The notes under the pieces are model-generated. The model saw only the letters and a program-made list of their open reading frames with translations. It was not told the DNA's origin and did not search any database. Position numbers and translations under genes: made by a program. From an uncultured Croceitalea sp. (GTDB lineage Bacteria > Bacteroidota > Bacteroidia > Flavobacteriales > Flavobacteriaceae), in NCBI GenBank assembly GCA_947495075.1, contig CANLXH010000001.1, forward strand, positions 1,116,001 to 1,180,000: a stretch of DNA of 64,000 nt, written 5' to 3'. Below, piece by piece: positions 1 to 8,682 of the stretch (its first letter is position 1; the number at the start of each line of letters is the position of its first letter).

Positions 1-970
1 CCGTGTGTACAGTAAGAGCTTTAGTTGCATTAAGTATTTTATTAGAAAATTCTAATTTATTTGGAATGTTATATCCAATCCCCTCCAACACTTGTTTTAG
101 ATTTGGAGTGGTTTTATTTCGATTTACAGGAATATAAAATTCTATAATCTGTTGTTTTTTAATATCGTCAAATTCGGCATAAAATTCTATCGCAAATAGA
201 GGCTTTGTTTTACTTAGATTAAATATTTCTGTTAGAAAATTTGTCTCAAGAGAAGTAAACTCCTTAAAATCAATGGTTTCAGAAATTATTTTATTTAGTT
301 CTTTTGGGTCATTTGAACCTCTGATATACGAAGTGGATATGGTATTAATGACATCCGTTTTTCTTGCGCTATTTCCTTTGGAGTTATAATAAAATAGAAA
401 GTAAAATTTAAACCATGTTTTTGAGTACTGATAATTATTATGTTGAAAATAGGTTTTTACTGAATTGAATATGCTTTGAAATTTATTTTCTTCCTTTTGC
501 TCTAAATTAATTTTTTCAATAATTCTTTTGAAAAGTATATAGAGTTCATTTATTTCTTTTTCAAAATCATCAGCTTTATTCTTTTTTATAATATCGGCAT
601 CTACCAACGCAATTAAAAAAATTAAAAAATCTAAAGAAACAATTAGAAGACTTTTATTAAAATAGGCATCCTGATGCTCATTTATATTTTTCACAATAAA
701 TAAAATATCAACTAATATTTCTTCATTTCTAAACTCATACCTTCCTCCAGTAATTTCAGTAATTATTTTATGCAAAAGACTTACCGAACTTAACAAAGTT
801 CTGCTTTTACTTGATTTAGAAATCTTTTCAAATAAATCGTAGTCATTATAATAGTTTTCTACAATTACTTTTCTAACATTTCCTAACTCTGAAGGTTTAT
901 AAAAATCTTTGTTATCAATAAAAGAGTTTAGTATCTCATTCTTTTTTTCTTCTGTAATTTCTATGGCCAT
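1..970 (-). CDS. Unknown protein paired with KAP NTPase (partial, 3' end beyond left edge)
   Basis: The reverse strand is open from an ATG at 970 to the window edge (about 323 codons, no stop), so the C-terminus is missing. I do not recognise the family. The product is charged and largely helical, begins MAIEITEEKKNE, and has one hydrophobic stretch (around SLLIVSLDFLIFLIALV) that may be a buried helix or a single membrane segment. No nuclease or protease motif is visible in the part present. Only five bases separate its start from the stop of the upstream KAP NTPase, so the two are almost certainly co-transcribed and translationally coupled. This suggests a two-component module, possibly defensive, but that function is inference only. 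Confidence 0.75.
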   Translation of the reverse strand, partial: MAIEITEEKKNEILNSFIDNKDFYKPSELGNVRKVIVENYYNDYDLFEKISKSSKSRTLLSSVSLLHKIITEITGGRYEFRNEEILVDILFIVKNINEHQDAYFNKSLLIVSLDFLIFLIALVDADIIKKNKADDFEKEINELYILFKRIIEKINLEQKEENKFQSIFNSVKTYFQHNNYQYSKTWFKFYFLFYYNSKGNSARKTDVINTISTSYIRGSNDPKELNKIISETIDFKEFTSLETNFLTEIFNLSKTKPLFAIEFYAEFDDIKKQQIIEFYIPVNRNKTTPNLKQVLEGIGYNIPNKLEFSNKILNATKALTVHT

Positions 971-975
971 GGTAA

Positions 976-2904
976 CTATTTTATGCTGTATGCATTTACA
1001 AAATCTTCAATATGCTTTTTGGAAATAACTTTTCTGAATTTTTCCTTTTCAGCTTTGTTGCTAATTTTGCTATAACATTCTTCGATTAATAGTTTTAAAC
1101 TTATCTCACTAATATTATTCTCATGTTGCTTCAATTTGATATAAATCATTCTATATGCTTTAGGCAGGAGTTCAATCTCTTTGTGCTTTAGTAAATGTAA
1201 AAGCCCATCAATGAATTTTGCTAATAATATAGGATTGGATATTTTTCGCATTTTCTCAATAATTATTTCACTTAACTCATGTTGCTTATTCTCTAAATTG
1301 AAATTCTTAACAAACTCAAAATCATTGATTAACAATTTGTCCGTTTCTTCATTTATACTTGATTCATCTAGTTTTACTATCTGATTTATTCTATTTGTTT
1401 CTATTAACCTAATAAGTCTAACACTATTCTCTAATTTGTTTTCAAAATCACTTCTTCTTAATTTAAAAAATAAATCAAGTGATTCTATCTTAACATGTTC
1501 AGTTAATTTCAAAAAACTATAAAATTCAGAAACTCTCTTTTCCGAAAACCTCTTTTCTCCTTCTATTTCTTCGTTTAATTCAGGTGGTAATGATTCTAAA
1601 TCATAGCTTAATGTATGCTTGTAGACATCCATGATATCTGGAAATTTTTGAATTAATAAAAGGTATTTGGCTAATTTTGCTATATCTTCTTTTAATGAAA
1701 ACCCTTCAATTGGTCTTTCTTTGATTAGTAGATAGTTGGAAATCAAAATGTTGATAAATTGAATTATCTGTCTTGGGTTTTTATCAAAAACAAGAACTAT
1801 CAATGCTGATAATTCATCATTTTTAAAATCATCAATTTTTGTATCCTCTAATTTTTTTACCGCTAACTCCTCTAATTCATTTATATAAAATTCAGGAATC
1901 CATATTATAGTGTTAAAAAACTTCCTTAAATATTCACCAGCATATCTATGATAATCATCACCCCTAAAATCTTTGGAATAATTTAAGGTTTTTCTTAAGT
2001 GCCTTTTAATCGCCGACTCATCACATGGTACTAAGAAAACTATGTTTTTATCTTTTATGGACTTGTCGATAGGGTCTAAAAATGTTTTAATTGTGGACAT
2101 AATTTGAACAGCTTTTTCACCACTTACTCGGTCTAAATTATCAAACACAAATACTACTTTTTGTATATCCTTATTTAAACTTTTTATCAATTGTTTAAAT
2201 TTGTTCTCGAATTCGATAGGGTCTTGGATTTTTTCTTGAATATATTCTACTTTATCTCCTTTAATATCTTCTATGAATTTTATCGCAAACTTGAATAAAA
2301 AGGCTACAGGAAACAATCCTAAAAATGCCGTTAATGCTCCAGCTATATCATCTTTTTGGAAATAATCTAATTTTAAAATTTTATCTGTGAGGACCCATGT
2401 TAAAATAGCTAAAAGCAAAAATGAAAGAGGTAGTAGTATAGCTCCTTTCATAAGTTGAATAAAATTAAGAGGCTTTCTTGTTGTTCCCTTTGATGACTTT
2501 GACAAATCATCTAACAACTCGTCGGTGCCTTTATACTTACTTTTCCATTTTTCATGATGCTTAAAAAAAGAATGGGTTTCTTTAATGAAAGTCCTCCTCA
2601 GAGCATCCCCTTCATGTTTCCAGACATCAAAAATCATCAATGGAATATTTTGTTTTTCTAAATCAGTTTGTAATGTTTCTGCTATAGAACTTTTCCCTGA
2701 ACCCCAATCTCCATAAAGCCCTATTGTAAATGATTCAGGGCTTTTTTTTATAACTTTATCTAGAGTAATAACTATTTCTTTATGACCAAAAAGTAAACCA
2801 CCATCTTTTGGTTTTTCTGATATAAATTGAAAATCATTATTTATTATATTTTTGGATTTACCCATTCCTTGTAAACATTTTTTAAACCTTTCTTTTAATT
2901 CCAT
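976..2904 (-). CDS. KAP family P-loop NTPase with membrane insertion
   Basis: The Walker A motif GDWGSGKS lies at residues 65-72 and a Walker B-like VVFVFDNLDR at about 250-259. Two hydrophobic segments (about 151-175 and 187-211) sit between them. This arrangement, with membrane helices inserted in the P-loop domain, is the hallmark of KAP NTPases (Kidins220/ARMS and PifA type). The motif VWKHEGDALRRTF after Walker A is also typical. The C-terminal 300 residues are helical and unassigned. At 642 residues the length is normal for bacterial members. Known bacterial KAP proteins include plasmid-encoded phage-exclusion proteins, so a defence role is plausible but not shown. It is the first gene of a pair with the unknown protein that follows. 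Confidence 0.9.
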   Translation of the reverse strand: MELKERFKKCLQGMGKSKNIINNDFQFISEKPKDGGLLFGHKEIVITLDKVIKKSPESFTIGLYGDWGSGKSSIAETLQTDLEKQNIPLMIFDVWKHEGDALRRTFIKETHSFFKHHEKWKSKYKGTDELLDDLSKSSKGTTRKPLNFIQLMKGAILLPLSFLLLAILTWVLTDKILKLDYFQKDDIAGALTAFLGLFPVAFLFKFAIKFIEDIKGDKVEYIQEKIQDPIEFENKFKQLIKSLNKDIQKVVFVFDNLDRVSGEKAVQIMSTIKTFLDPIDKSIKDKNIVFLVPCDESAIKRHLRKTLNYSKDFRGDDYHRYAGEYLRKFFNTIIWIPEFYINELEELAVKKLEDTKIDDFKNDELSALIVLVFDKNPRQIIQFINILISNYLLIKERPIEGFSLKEDIAKLAKYLLLIQKFPDIMDVYKHTLSYDLESLPPELNEEIEGEKRFSEKRVSEFYSFLKLTEHVKIESLDLFFKLRRSDFENKLENSVRLIRLIETNRINQIVKLDESSINEETDKLLINDFEFVKNFNLENKQHELSEIIIEKMRKISNPILLAKFIDGLLHLLKHKEIELLPKAYRMIYIKLKQHENNISEISLKLLIEECYSKISNKAEKEKFRKVISKKHIEDFVNAYSIK

Positions 2905-2975
2905 AAAAAAATTAGACAGTTTAGTATGCCTAAAGGGATATAATTAGTGATGATATTAGTGAAATGGGGAGAGGT

Positions 2976-3005
2976 TAAATATAATTAATTTTAACAAGTA
3001 ATCAA
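2976..3005 (-). promoter_or_regulatory. Candidate promoter of the KAP operon
   Basis: On the minus strand a TATATTTA box (2976-2983; 7 of 8 matches to the Bacteroidota -7 consensus TAnnTTTG) lies 19 bases downstream of a TTG (3003-3005), the usual spacing. It would give a leader of about 65 nt. Read by eye only. Confidence 0.3.
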
Positions 3006-3047
3006 TTACGTAAATCCGTTATGATATTAAAATAATGTAGTAAAATA

Positions 3048-3096
3048 CCATTCCACACACATTGCCTTCCCTCCTACTGTCGGTCAGTTAATAAGT
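3048..3096. repeat. 49-bp direct repeat, copy A
   Basis: This segment matches 12904-12952 in the same orientation at 47 of 49 positions; the core reads TTGCCTTCCCTCCTAC. It lies downstream of the M1/ABC permease gene, whereas the other copy begins directly after the stop of the second LytTR gene. The pair brackets about 9.9 kb. No coding potential is evident. Confidence 0.9.
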
Positions 3097-3503
3097 GTTC
3101 CATTACCTTTTCAGAAGAAAGTCTATAGAAAGAAAAAAAATCAAGGAAGATTGTAACAACTTTCGCTTTTAATCAAAGCTCAAGTTACATAACGCGGAAC
3201 ATTATAGCACAGATTGTTTTATAAGTATTTGTCATTCAAACCTTTCGTCTGTACTCATAATTTGCCGTTATATAAAATAGCCGCTAACAAACGCTCGATT
3301 GCTTTTAAAATTCCAAAATGCTTTCCCAGCTACCTCATCTCGCAGCTAAATAAAATTGATTGGAGAATCAATTTTATTTACTCGTATTTTAAACACAATT
3401 TGCCAACGCTTGCCATCGTCAAAAATAGCAAAAGCTTGTTTTAACCAAAGTCTTATGAAGTCAATGTTTAGCGTTGAGATTTTAGTTAACATTAAACTAA
3501 TAA
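3097..3503. other. Long intergenic region without a convincing gene
   Basis: About 400 bases with no supportable CDS. An open frame at 3214-3444 has an unlikely composition, no start signal and no recognisable family. The region holds a strong hairpin (3347-3380) and scattered TAACG, CGTTAT and TAACAAACGC words that loosely recall integron attC arms but do not form a proper site. Confidence 0.5.
3347..3380. repeat. Perfect 15-bp inverted repeat (hairpin)
   Basis: The left arm TAAATAAAATTGATT (3347-3361) and its exact complement (3366-3380) flank a GGAG loop. There is no U-tract on either side, so it is not a classical intrinsic terminator. It lies about 120 bases past the end of the ABC-M1 gene. 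Confidence 0.8.
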
Positions 3504-6500
3504 TTATAACGCTATTGGTATAACATCTTCAAATAAATCTGCTGCCAAATACTGTAGCGAATCTGGGGTAACTTCTTTAAAATAGCCTATTAAGTCTTGA
3601 GTTGTTGCATATCTGTTAGTAGTCATTTTTAGTTTGCCATTTGTTGTATTCCAATCTTCAAGAAAACGTCTTAACGCAATATTTACGTTCTCCTCTCCTA
3701 TTGCTTTTTGAAATTGATACATGTTGATAGCGCCTTTAGCATAATAGATATACTCTTGATTCTCTACCATTGTAAGGGGTGGTTCATTTACTACCTCCTT
3801 ATCTTTTCCTTCTTTATAATCTTCTTTTTGAATTTCTAAGAATTGAAGTAGCTTCTCTTCTGAATATGCTTCTTTTAAAACCATCATTGCTGCATATTGT
3901 GATAAGGTTTCCAAGATAAAATGCCGCCCTTTTACATTAGCAGCTTCTACCTGCATACCAAACCATTGGTGTGCAATTTCGTGTGCAGTCACGTAAAATG
4001 CCATATCTACATTTTTTTTATCATCTATATCTAAAACAAAGCCTATTGATTCTGAAAAAGGAATGGTTCCTGGAAACGATTGTGCAAATTGTGCATAACG
4101 TGGAAATTCCATAATACGCAATTGTTGGTATTGATAGGGACTGAAATTTTGGCTATAATAATGTAAAGATGTTTTCATTGAGGCCATCATCCTATCAATA
4201 TTATACGTATGCGCTTTATGATAGTAAATTTCTAGGTCAACAGGCTTTGCAATAGAATTCTGACTTGCAATCCACGTATCTTTTTTTATCTCATAAGTTG
4301 CTGAAACTATGGAGTAAAAATTAATCATTGGAATGTTCATTTTATAATGAAAATAGCTGCGATTATTTTCTGTCCATTGCTTTAATAAATTTCCGGGAAC
4401 TAAAGCTGTTTGATCTTCTGAAGTACCAATAATCATTTCAAAATTAATGCCATCAGAGTCGCTTCCTGATCTTGCATTTACGAGTTCGTTTTTATTATCC
4501 TGATCTGCTTTATTAAAGCGGGCAGGTAAACTATAATCTTTGCGTTCGTCTGCATCATTGAGTTCATATTTTCTATTATAGCCAATGGTTGGTAGATCAG
4601 AGTTATTAAAAAATGTGCCGTTGTTGTTGATATTTACATTAGAGTTTCCAGATTCAAAACCTTTTGTAGTAAAACGTTGCTTAAAATACATTTTTACAGC
4701 CTCATTTGGTTTTAAGGTTTTATTGAGATTGAAAATGGAATACTTAAACTTTTCATATTGATTATCGATTGAAAACCCACCTTCAAAAGCAATACTATCT
4801 ATCGTGATATTCTCTTCAATCAGTTTCTGAATGTGAATAGACTTAATAGCTTGTGTCGTTGTATTTTTCAATATATAGTAGCCCTCTACAGTATAATCCC
4901 GGTTTTTGGGATATAGTTCTAATTCTAAATTAACGTCTACAATCTTTGGTTGTGGTATATATTCAAATGGTTTGAGTTCTTTTTCATAAGCTACCCTAAA
5001 GGCTGTGGCTTCAGAATTAGTCCAATACGTGTTTAAAACATTGGTATTGTAGAAGATAAAACTTCCAACAGCTATAAATGCTACAAGAACTATACATGTA
5101 AGTTTAAAAAGGGGTTTGCTTAGTCTGAATTTACTGGCTATTATTCGCTTTACTAAATTAGTTTCGGTACCCCTTACATATACTAAAGAACCTATAATTA
5201 GTAATAGCATTCCGAAGAGAAACCAATAGGATTTGATAATTAGATAGGGTTTTAAAAAATGACCGTAGCCATTCATATCAGAATACGTTCCTAAAGAATT
5301 CCCTCCAAAAAAGTACAGGACATGATCAAAGCCAAATACACCTAATGTTATATTGGTAATAAAGAATATAATTACCAACATAACACCAATAAACTTATGA
5401 TTAACAACCGATTGAATAAAAAATGCCATGCAGGTATACAATGCTAAAGACGGTAAAATCTCAAGAAAAAAACCATAGAAATAGACTTGAGGCTCATAGT
5501 TGTAATAACCGCTTACTGTTTGAAAAATAACTCCTGAACCTATTAAAGCTAGCATTAATACCACATAAATTAAGTTAAGTCCAATATACTTGCCCATGAG
5601 CTTAATAAAGCTAGACATGGGTGTGGCATCATAAATTTGATTTAGCTTAGCTCCCCTTTCTTTCCATACTAATTCGCCAGAGTAAAACACTAAAACAATA
5701 ATAAAGAAGTAAATGGATGTTTCTTGGAGTTCTTCAACAATAAAATACGTTGCCGGATAACTATCAACGCCATAAACAGTCCCTAGATTTACAGAGTTAA
5801 TAAGGATGATAATCATACCACAAATAACAATTCCCCAAAAGGATGATTGTTTGCAAATGCTTACAAAGTAAAACCAGGAAAACTGTTTTAATTGTGCCCA
5901 TTTTGATAGTAAACCATAGTGCTTTTCAACATTTGGAATAACGATATTACTATCCTTATTAGTGGTTTTAACACCTGCTGCTTTTTTTCTTTTACTTCGT
6001 TTCTCTTTAACTACATTAAAATTGAATTTTTTATAACCGTAGATTAAAGCCAGTATTCCAAGAGAAAACCAAAACAGCTTGTTATAGATAAGTACTCCTG
6101 CGAAAGGAATGCTTTGCGTGCTTTTTTCTAAAGCCGACCAAGACGCTGTAGCGAAAGTCGTTGTCGTTAAGGAGAATGGATCCAGAATAGCTTGCCAAAA
6201 CTCGTTAGTGATGGCTTTGGTGAGCATAAATACTACAAACACAAAGATACCTTGTGTATATACCACGACTAAATTCCTACTTAAAGTACCGGTGACAAAA
6301 AAGAGTGCTGCCCCAAAAAATAAGGTGGGTAAGGTTACCATTAAAAACGTCCTTAAGTATACGAGGGGATTAAACTTTAATAGATTATCTGGCGTATTCC
6401 AAGGCATAAATTCACTTAGCATCATTCCGAATAAAATACCTGTAAAAGCAAATAGTAAGACAGTAAACGATCCTAAAAATCGACCTAATAAATAATCTTT

Positions 6501-6788
6501 TTTATGTATTGGGGTAGAAAATAACAATGATTCTATGTTGTACTCAAAATCCCGTAATACAGAAACACCCATAATCATTGATGCCAAAATCATAAAGATG
6601 CCTGTTGTGGCTCCCATAGTTTTAGCAATGACTAATGGTGAGTTTTTTTTCATCAATCCTAAATCTGCACCTTGAAATATAAAATCTACCCCAACAAGGG
6701 AAAATAGAAATAAAAACAGGAAGAATACGTAGGTATCAGGTCGTTTAATACGATATTGTAATTCGAACTTAAAAATAGTATACCACAT
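3504..6788 (-). CDS. ABC-2 permease fused to M1 family aminopeptidase
   Basis: This is a 1094-residue fusion. Residues 1-600 contain two sets of ABC-2-type membrane helices, including the segment GERGAKLNQIYDATPMS-like connector typical of these permeases. The C-terminal 450 residues form an M1 metallopeptidase domain with the zinc motif HEIAHQWFG at 936-944 and the third ligand Glu at 960. The HEXXH-to-Glu spacing is 19 residues, one more than in classical M1 enzymes but usual for this fused family. The ATP-binding subunit lies two bases upstream, so the two form one exporter operon. The peptidase domain probably faces outward; the substrate is unknown. A LytS/LytTR pair is divergent from the operon and may control it. 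Confidence 0.93.
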   Translation of the reverse strand: MWYTIFKFELQYRIKRPDTYVFFLFLFLFSLVGVDFIFQGADLGLMKKNSPLVIAKTMGATTGIFMILASMIMGVSVLRDFEYNIESLLFSTPIHKKDYLLGRFLGSFTVLLFAFTGILFGMMLSEFMPWNTPDNLLKFNPLVYLRTFLMVTLPTLFFGAALFFVTGTLSRNLVVVYTQGIFVFVVFMLTKAITNEFWQAILDPFSLTTTTFATASWSALEKSTQSIPFAGVLIYNKLFWFSLGILALIYGYKKFNFNVVKEKRSKRKKAAGVKTTNKDSNIVIPNVEKHYGLLSKWAQLKQFSWFYFVSICKQSSFWGIVICGMIIILINSVNLGTVYGVDSYPATYFIVEELQETSIYFFIIVLVFYSGELVWKERGAKLNQIYDATPMSSFIKLMGKYIGLNLIYVVLMLALIGSGVIFQTVSGYYNYEPQVYFYGFFLEILPSLALYTCMAFFIQSVVNHKFIGVMLVIIFFITNITLGVFGFDHVLYFFGGNSLGTYSDMNGYGHFLKPYLIIKSYWFLFGMLLLIIGSLVYVRGTETNLVKRIIASKFRLSKPLFKLTCIVLVAFIAVGSFIFYNTNVLNTYWTNSEATAFRVAYEKELKPFEYIPQPKIVDVNLELELYPKNRDYTVEGYYILKNTTTQAIKSIHIQKLIEENITIDSIAFEGGFSIDNQYEKFKYSIFNLNKTLKPNEAVKMYFKQRFTTKGFESGNSNVNINNNGTFFNNSDLPTIGYNRKYELNDADERKDYSLPARFNKADQDNKNELVNARSGSDSDGINFEMIIGTSEDQTALVPGNLLKQWTENNRSYFHYKMNIPMINFYSIVSATYEIKKDTWIASQNSIAKPVDLEIYYHKAHTYNIDRMMASMKTSLHYYSQNFSPYQYQQLRIMEFPRYAQFAQSFPGTIPFSESIGFVLDIDDKKNVDMAFYVTAHEIAHQWFGMQVEAANVKGRHFILETLSQYAAMMVLKEAYSEEKLLQFLEIQKEDYKEGKDKEVVNEPPLTMVENQEYIYYAKGAINMYQFQKAIGEENVNIALRRFLEDWNTTNGKLKMTTNRYATTQDLIGYFKEVTPDSLQYLAADLFEDVIPIAL

Positions 6789-6790
6789 AA

Positions 6791-7678
6791 TTAGTTAGAT
6801 TTGGGGTTCGTATTACTGAATATTTCCAAGAAATATACATCCTCTAGTTCTGCATTGATAAGAGAAAATCCATTACCTGGATGCTCATCACTTAAAATGT
6901 GAATGGTTGGTTTTCCAAGAAATAATTTTTCACTAATAACCTGATAATGTTGTTTATATAAGTTTAATTCGCCTTTTTCAATTGTTTTTTTATAAACTTT
7001 TCCTTTTAGATTGTCCAATATTTTTATTGGATTTCCTTGCAAACAAACTTGTCCTTGATTAATAATAGCCATGTTTGTACAGAGCTCTTTAACATCATCA
7101 ACAATATGTGTAGATAAGATAACAACAGTATGTTCCCCTAGTTCACTTAATACATTGTAAAATCGATTTCGCTCTACAGGATCCAATCCCGCTGTAGGCT
7201 CATCTACAATAAGTAGTTTAGGGTTATTAAGTAAAGCTTGTGCAATACCAAAACGCTGCTTCATTCCTCCAGAAAATCCTTTAAGATTTTGTTGTCGCAC
7301 CTCATATAAATTGGTTTTATGTAAAAGCGCTTTGACTAATTCTTTTCGTTCCCCTTTATTAGTTATGCCTTTTAGTACCGCAAAATGATTGAGTAGCACC
7401 TCTGCGGAAATTTTGGGGTATAAACCAAATTGTTGTGGTAAATAGCCTAAAACCTGTCTCAACTCATTTTTCTGTGTTAACACATCAATATCTCCAAGTT
7501 TTATGGAACCTTCATCTGTTTCTTGTAAAGTGGCGATGGTCCGCATTAAGGTAGATTTTCCTGCACCATTTGGCCCCAATAATCCAAACATCCCTGTAGG
7601 AATCTCTAAAGAAATATTTTGAAGGGCCTTAACACCATTAGAATAGGTTTTTGATAGATTGTTAATAATGAGCTCCAT
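6791..7678 (-). CDS. ABC transporter ATP-binding protein
   Basis: A 295-residue nucleotide-binding subunit. Walker A GPNGAGKST is at about 36-44, the signature is FSGGMKQR, Walker B is LLIVDEPTAGLD, and the switch histidine lies in ILSTHIVDD. The C-terminal 70 residues are the variable extension seen in ABC-2 exporters. The stop is separated from the M1-fused permease by two bases. It is transcribed away from the LytS kinase at 7891, with a shared 212-bp control region. Confidence 0.95.
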   Translation of the reverse strand: MELIINNLSKTYSNGVKALQNISLEIPTGMFGLLGPNGAGKSTLMRTIATLQETDEGSIKLGDIDVLTQKNELRQVLGYLPQQFGLYPKISAEVLLNHFAVLKGITNKGERKELVKALLHKTNLYEVRQQNLKGFSGGMKQRFGIAQALLNNPKLLIVDEPTAGLDPVERNRFYNVLSELGEHTVVILSTHIVDDVKELCTNMAIINQGQVCLQGNPIKILDNLKGKVYKKTIEKGELNLYKQHYQVISEKLFLGKPTIHILSDEHPGNGFSLINAELEDVYFLEIFSNTNPKSN

Positions 7679-7708
7679 ACTATTCGTTTTTTAGTTGATT
7701 ATTTGGCA

Positions 7709-7716
7709 CAAACTTA
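7709..7716 (-). promoter_or_regulatory. -7 promoter box of the ABC-M1 operon
   Basis: The minus strand reads TAAGTTTG, a full match to the Bacteroidota -7 consensus TAnnTTTG, about 30 bases upstream of the ATP-binding subunit start. No clear -33 TTG is seen at 19-21 bases, which fits a promoter that needs an activator. Confidence 0.5.
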
Positions 7717-7800
7717 TGTCGTGTCGTAGTTGCGAAAAATAAAATGTGATGCATGTATGGCTGGGTGTGACATACACACTTTTGAAGAATACAAACGCAC

Positions 7801-7830
7801 TTTATCCCTGTTGATAAATGATTTATCCCT
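7801..7830. promoter_or_regulatory. Candidate LytTR operator: two 9-bp direct repeats
   Basis: TTTATCCCT occurs at 7801-7809 and again at 7822-7830. The start-to-start distance is 21 bp (two helical turns) with a 12-bp spacer. LytTR-domain regulators typically bind two 9-bp direct repeats with a 12-13 bp spacer. The site lies between the divergent ABC-M1 and LytS/LytTR operons, as expected for a cognate operator. The consensus differs from AgrA or LytR sites, so the link is inference. Confidence 0.5.
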
Positions 7831-7890
7831 ATACATATGCTGTTTGTCAACAAACTTGTATAAGGCTATTTATTGAAGTAATATTGACTT

Positions 7891-8682
7891 ATGAGGTTGA
7901 AAATTTCAAATAGTAAAAAGAAAATTATAATACGGGTTTTTAAAATATTGCTTGTAGTTGTAGGTGTCATTATTATAATATTTAATGACACTTTTGGCAA
8001 ACTAGAAGGATTTGTAGAATTTCTTGCATTGTATTTTATTCTGATATTCACCATGATTGCTTATTGGATTTTTAAACAGATCAAATCAATTATTCGATTA
8101 AAAAATGAAAAAGCTAAAACAGAGCTACTGCATTTAAAAAGTCAGGTGAATCCACATTTTTTCTTCAATACACTTAATAATCTATATGGATTAATGGAAA
8201 AAGATTCCAAAGAAAGGAATATGGTACTTAAACTTTCTGATATGATGCGATACAGTATTTATGAAGGCGAAAAAGATTGGGTAACTCTAGAAGATGAAAT
8301 TGAATACTTAAACAACTATATTGAGCTTCAAGACATTCGTTACCATAAAAAATCTGATATACAGTTTACTCATACAGTTGAAAATTCACAGGCTAAGATT
8401 ATGCCTTTGCTATTCATCATTTTATTGGAGAACGCTTTTAAACATGGTTTAGAGAACTTAGATAAAAACGCCTATATTCATGTAGATTTAACCGAAAGTA
8501 AAAATGAAGTAACTTTTGTAATTGAAAATAATTTTGAATTACAGCAATCGCCGAGTAAGGTTGGAATTGGTCTAAAAAACTTAAATCGAAGGTTAGAATT
8601 AGTATACCTAAAGCGGCATTTGCTTTCCTTTAATGTCGACGCCAATACGTATAGGGTTAAACTCTTTTTAAAACTAAGGTAA
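7891..8682 (+). CDS. LytS-type sensor histidine kinase
   Basis: A 263-residue kinase with two membrane segments (about 11-31 and 41-62) and almost no extracytoplasmic loop. The phosphoacceptor His89 lies in NPHFFFNTLNNLYG (His_kinase family), the N-box is LLENAFKHG around Asn181, and the G-box is GIGLKNLNRRL near 225-235. The stop overlaps the start of the LytTR regulator by one base. It is divergent from the ABC-M1 operon, so it probably senses something linked to that exporter. It is closely similar to the kinase at 11247. Confidence 0.95.
   Translation: MRLKISNSKKKIIIRVFKILLVVVGVIIIIFNDTFGKLEGFVEFLALYFILIFTMIAYWIFKQIKSIIRLKNEKAKTELLHLKSQVNPHFFFNTLNNLYGLMEKDSKERNMVLKLSDMMRYSIYEGEKDWVTLEDEIEYLNNYIELQDIRYHKKSDIQFTHTVENSQAKIMPLLFIILLENAFKHGLENLDKNAYIHVDLTESKNEVTFVIENNFELQQSPSKVGIGLKNLNRRLELVYLKRHLLSFNVDANTYRVKLFLKLR

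Noticed and set aside
3214-3444. Open frame of 76 codons in the gap after the ABC-M1 gene
   Set aside because: No start signal, odd composition, spans the 15-bp hairpin and fits no family; noncoding sequence is more likely.
3190-3475. Integron attC-like words (ATAACG with CGTTAT, TAACAAACGC with GCGTTG)
   Set aside because: The arms do not fit RYYYAAC/GTTRRRY, the spacing is too long for a normal attC and there is no integrase or cassette array.
6109-6495. Plus-strand frame of 128 codons
   Set aside because: Lies wholly inside the well-supported ABC-M1 gene on the other strand; shadow frame.
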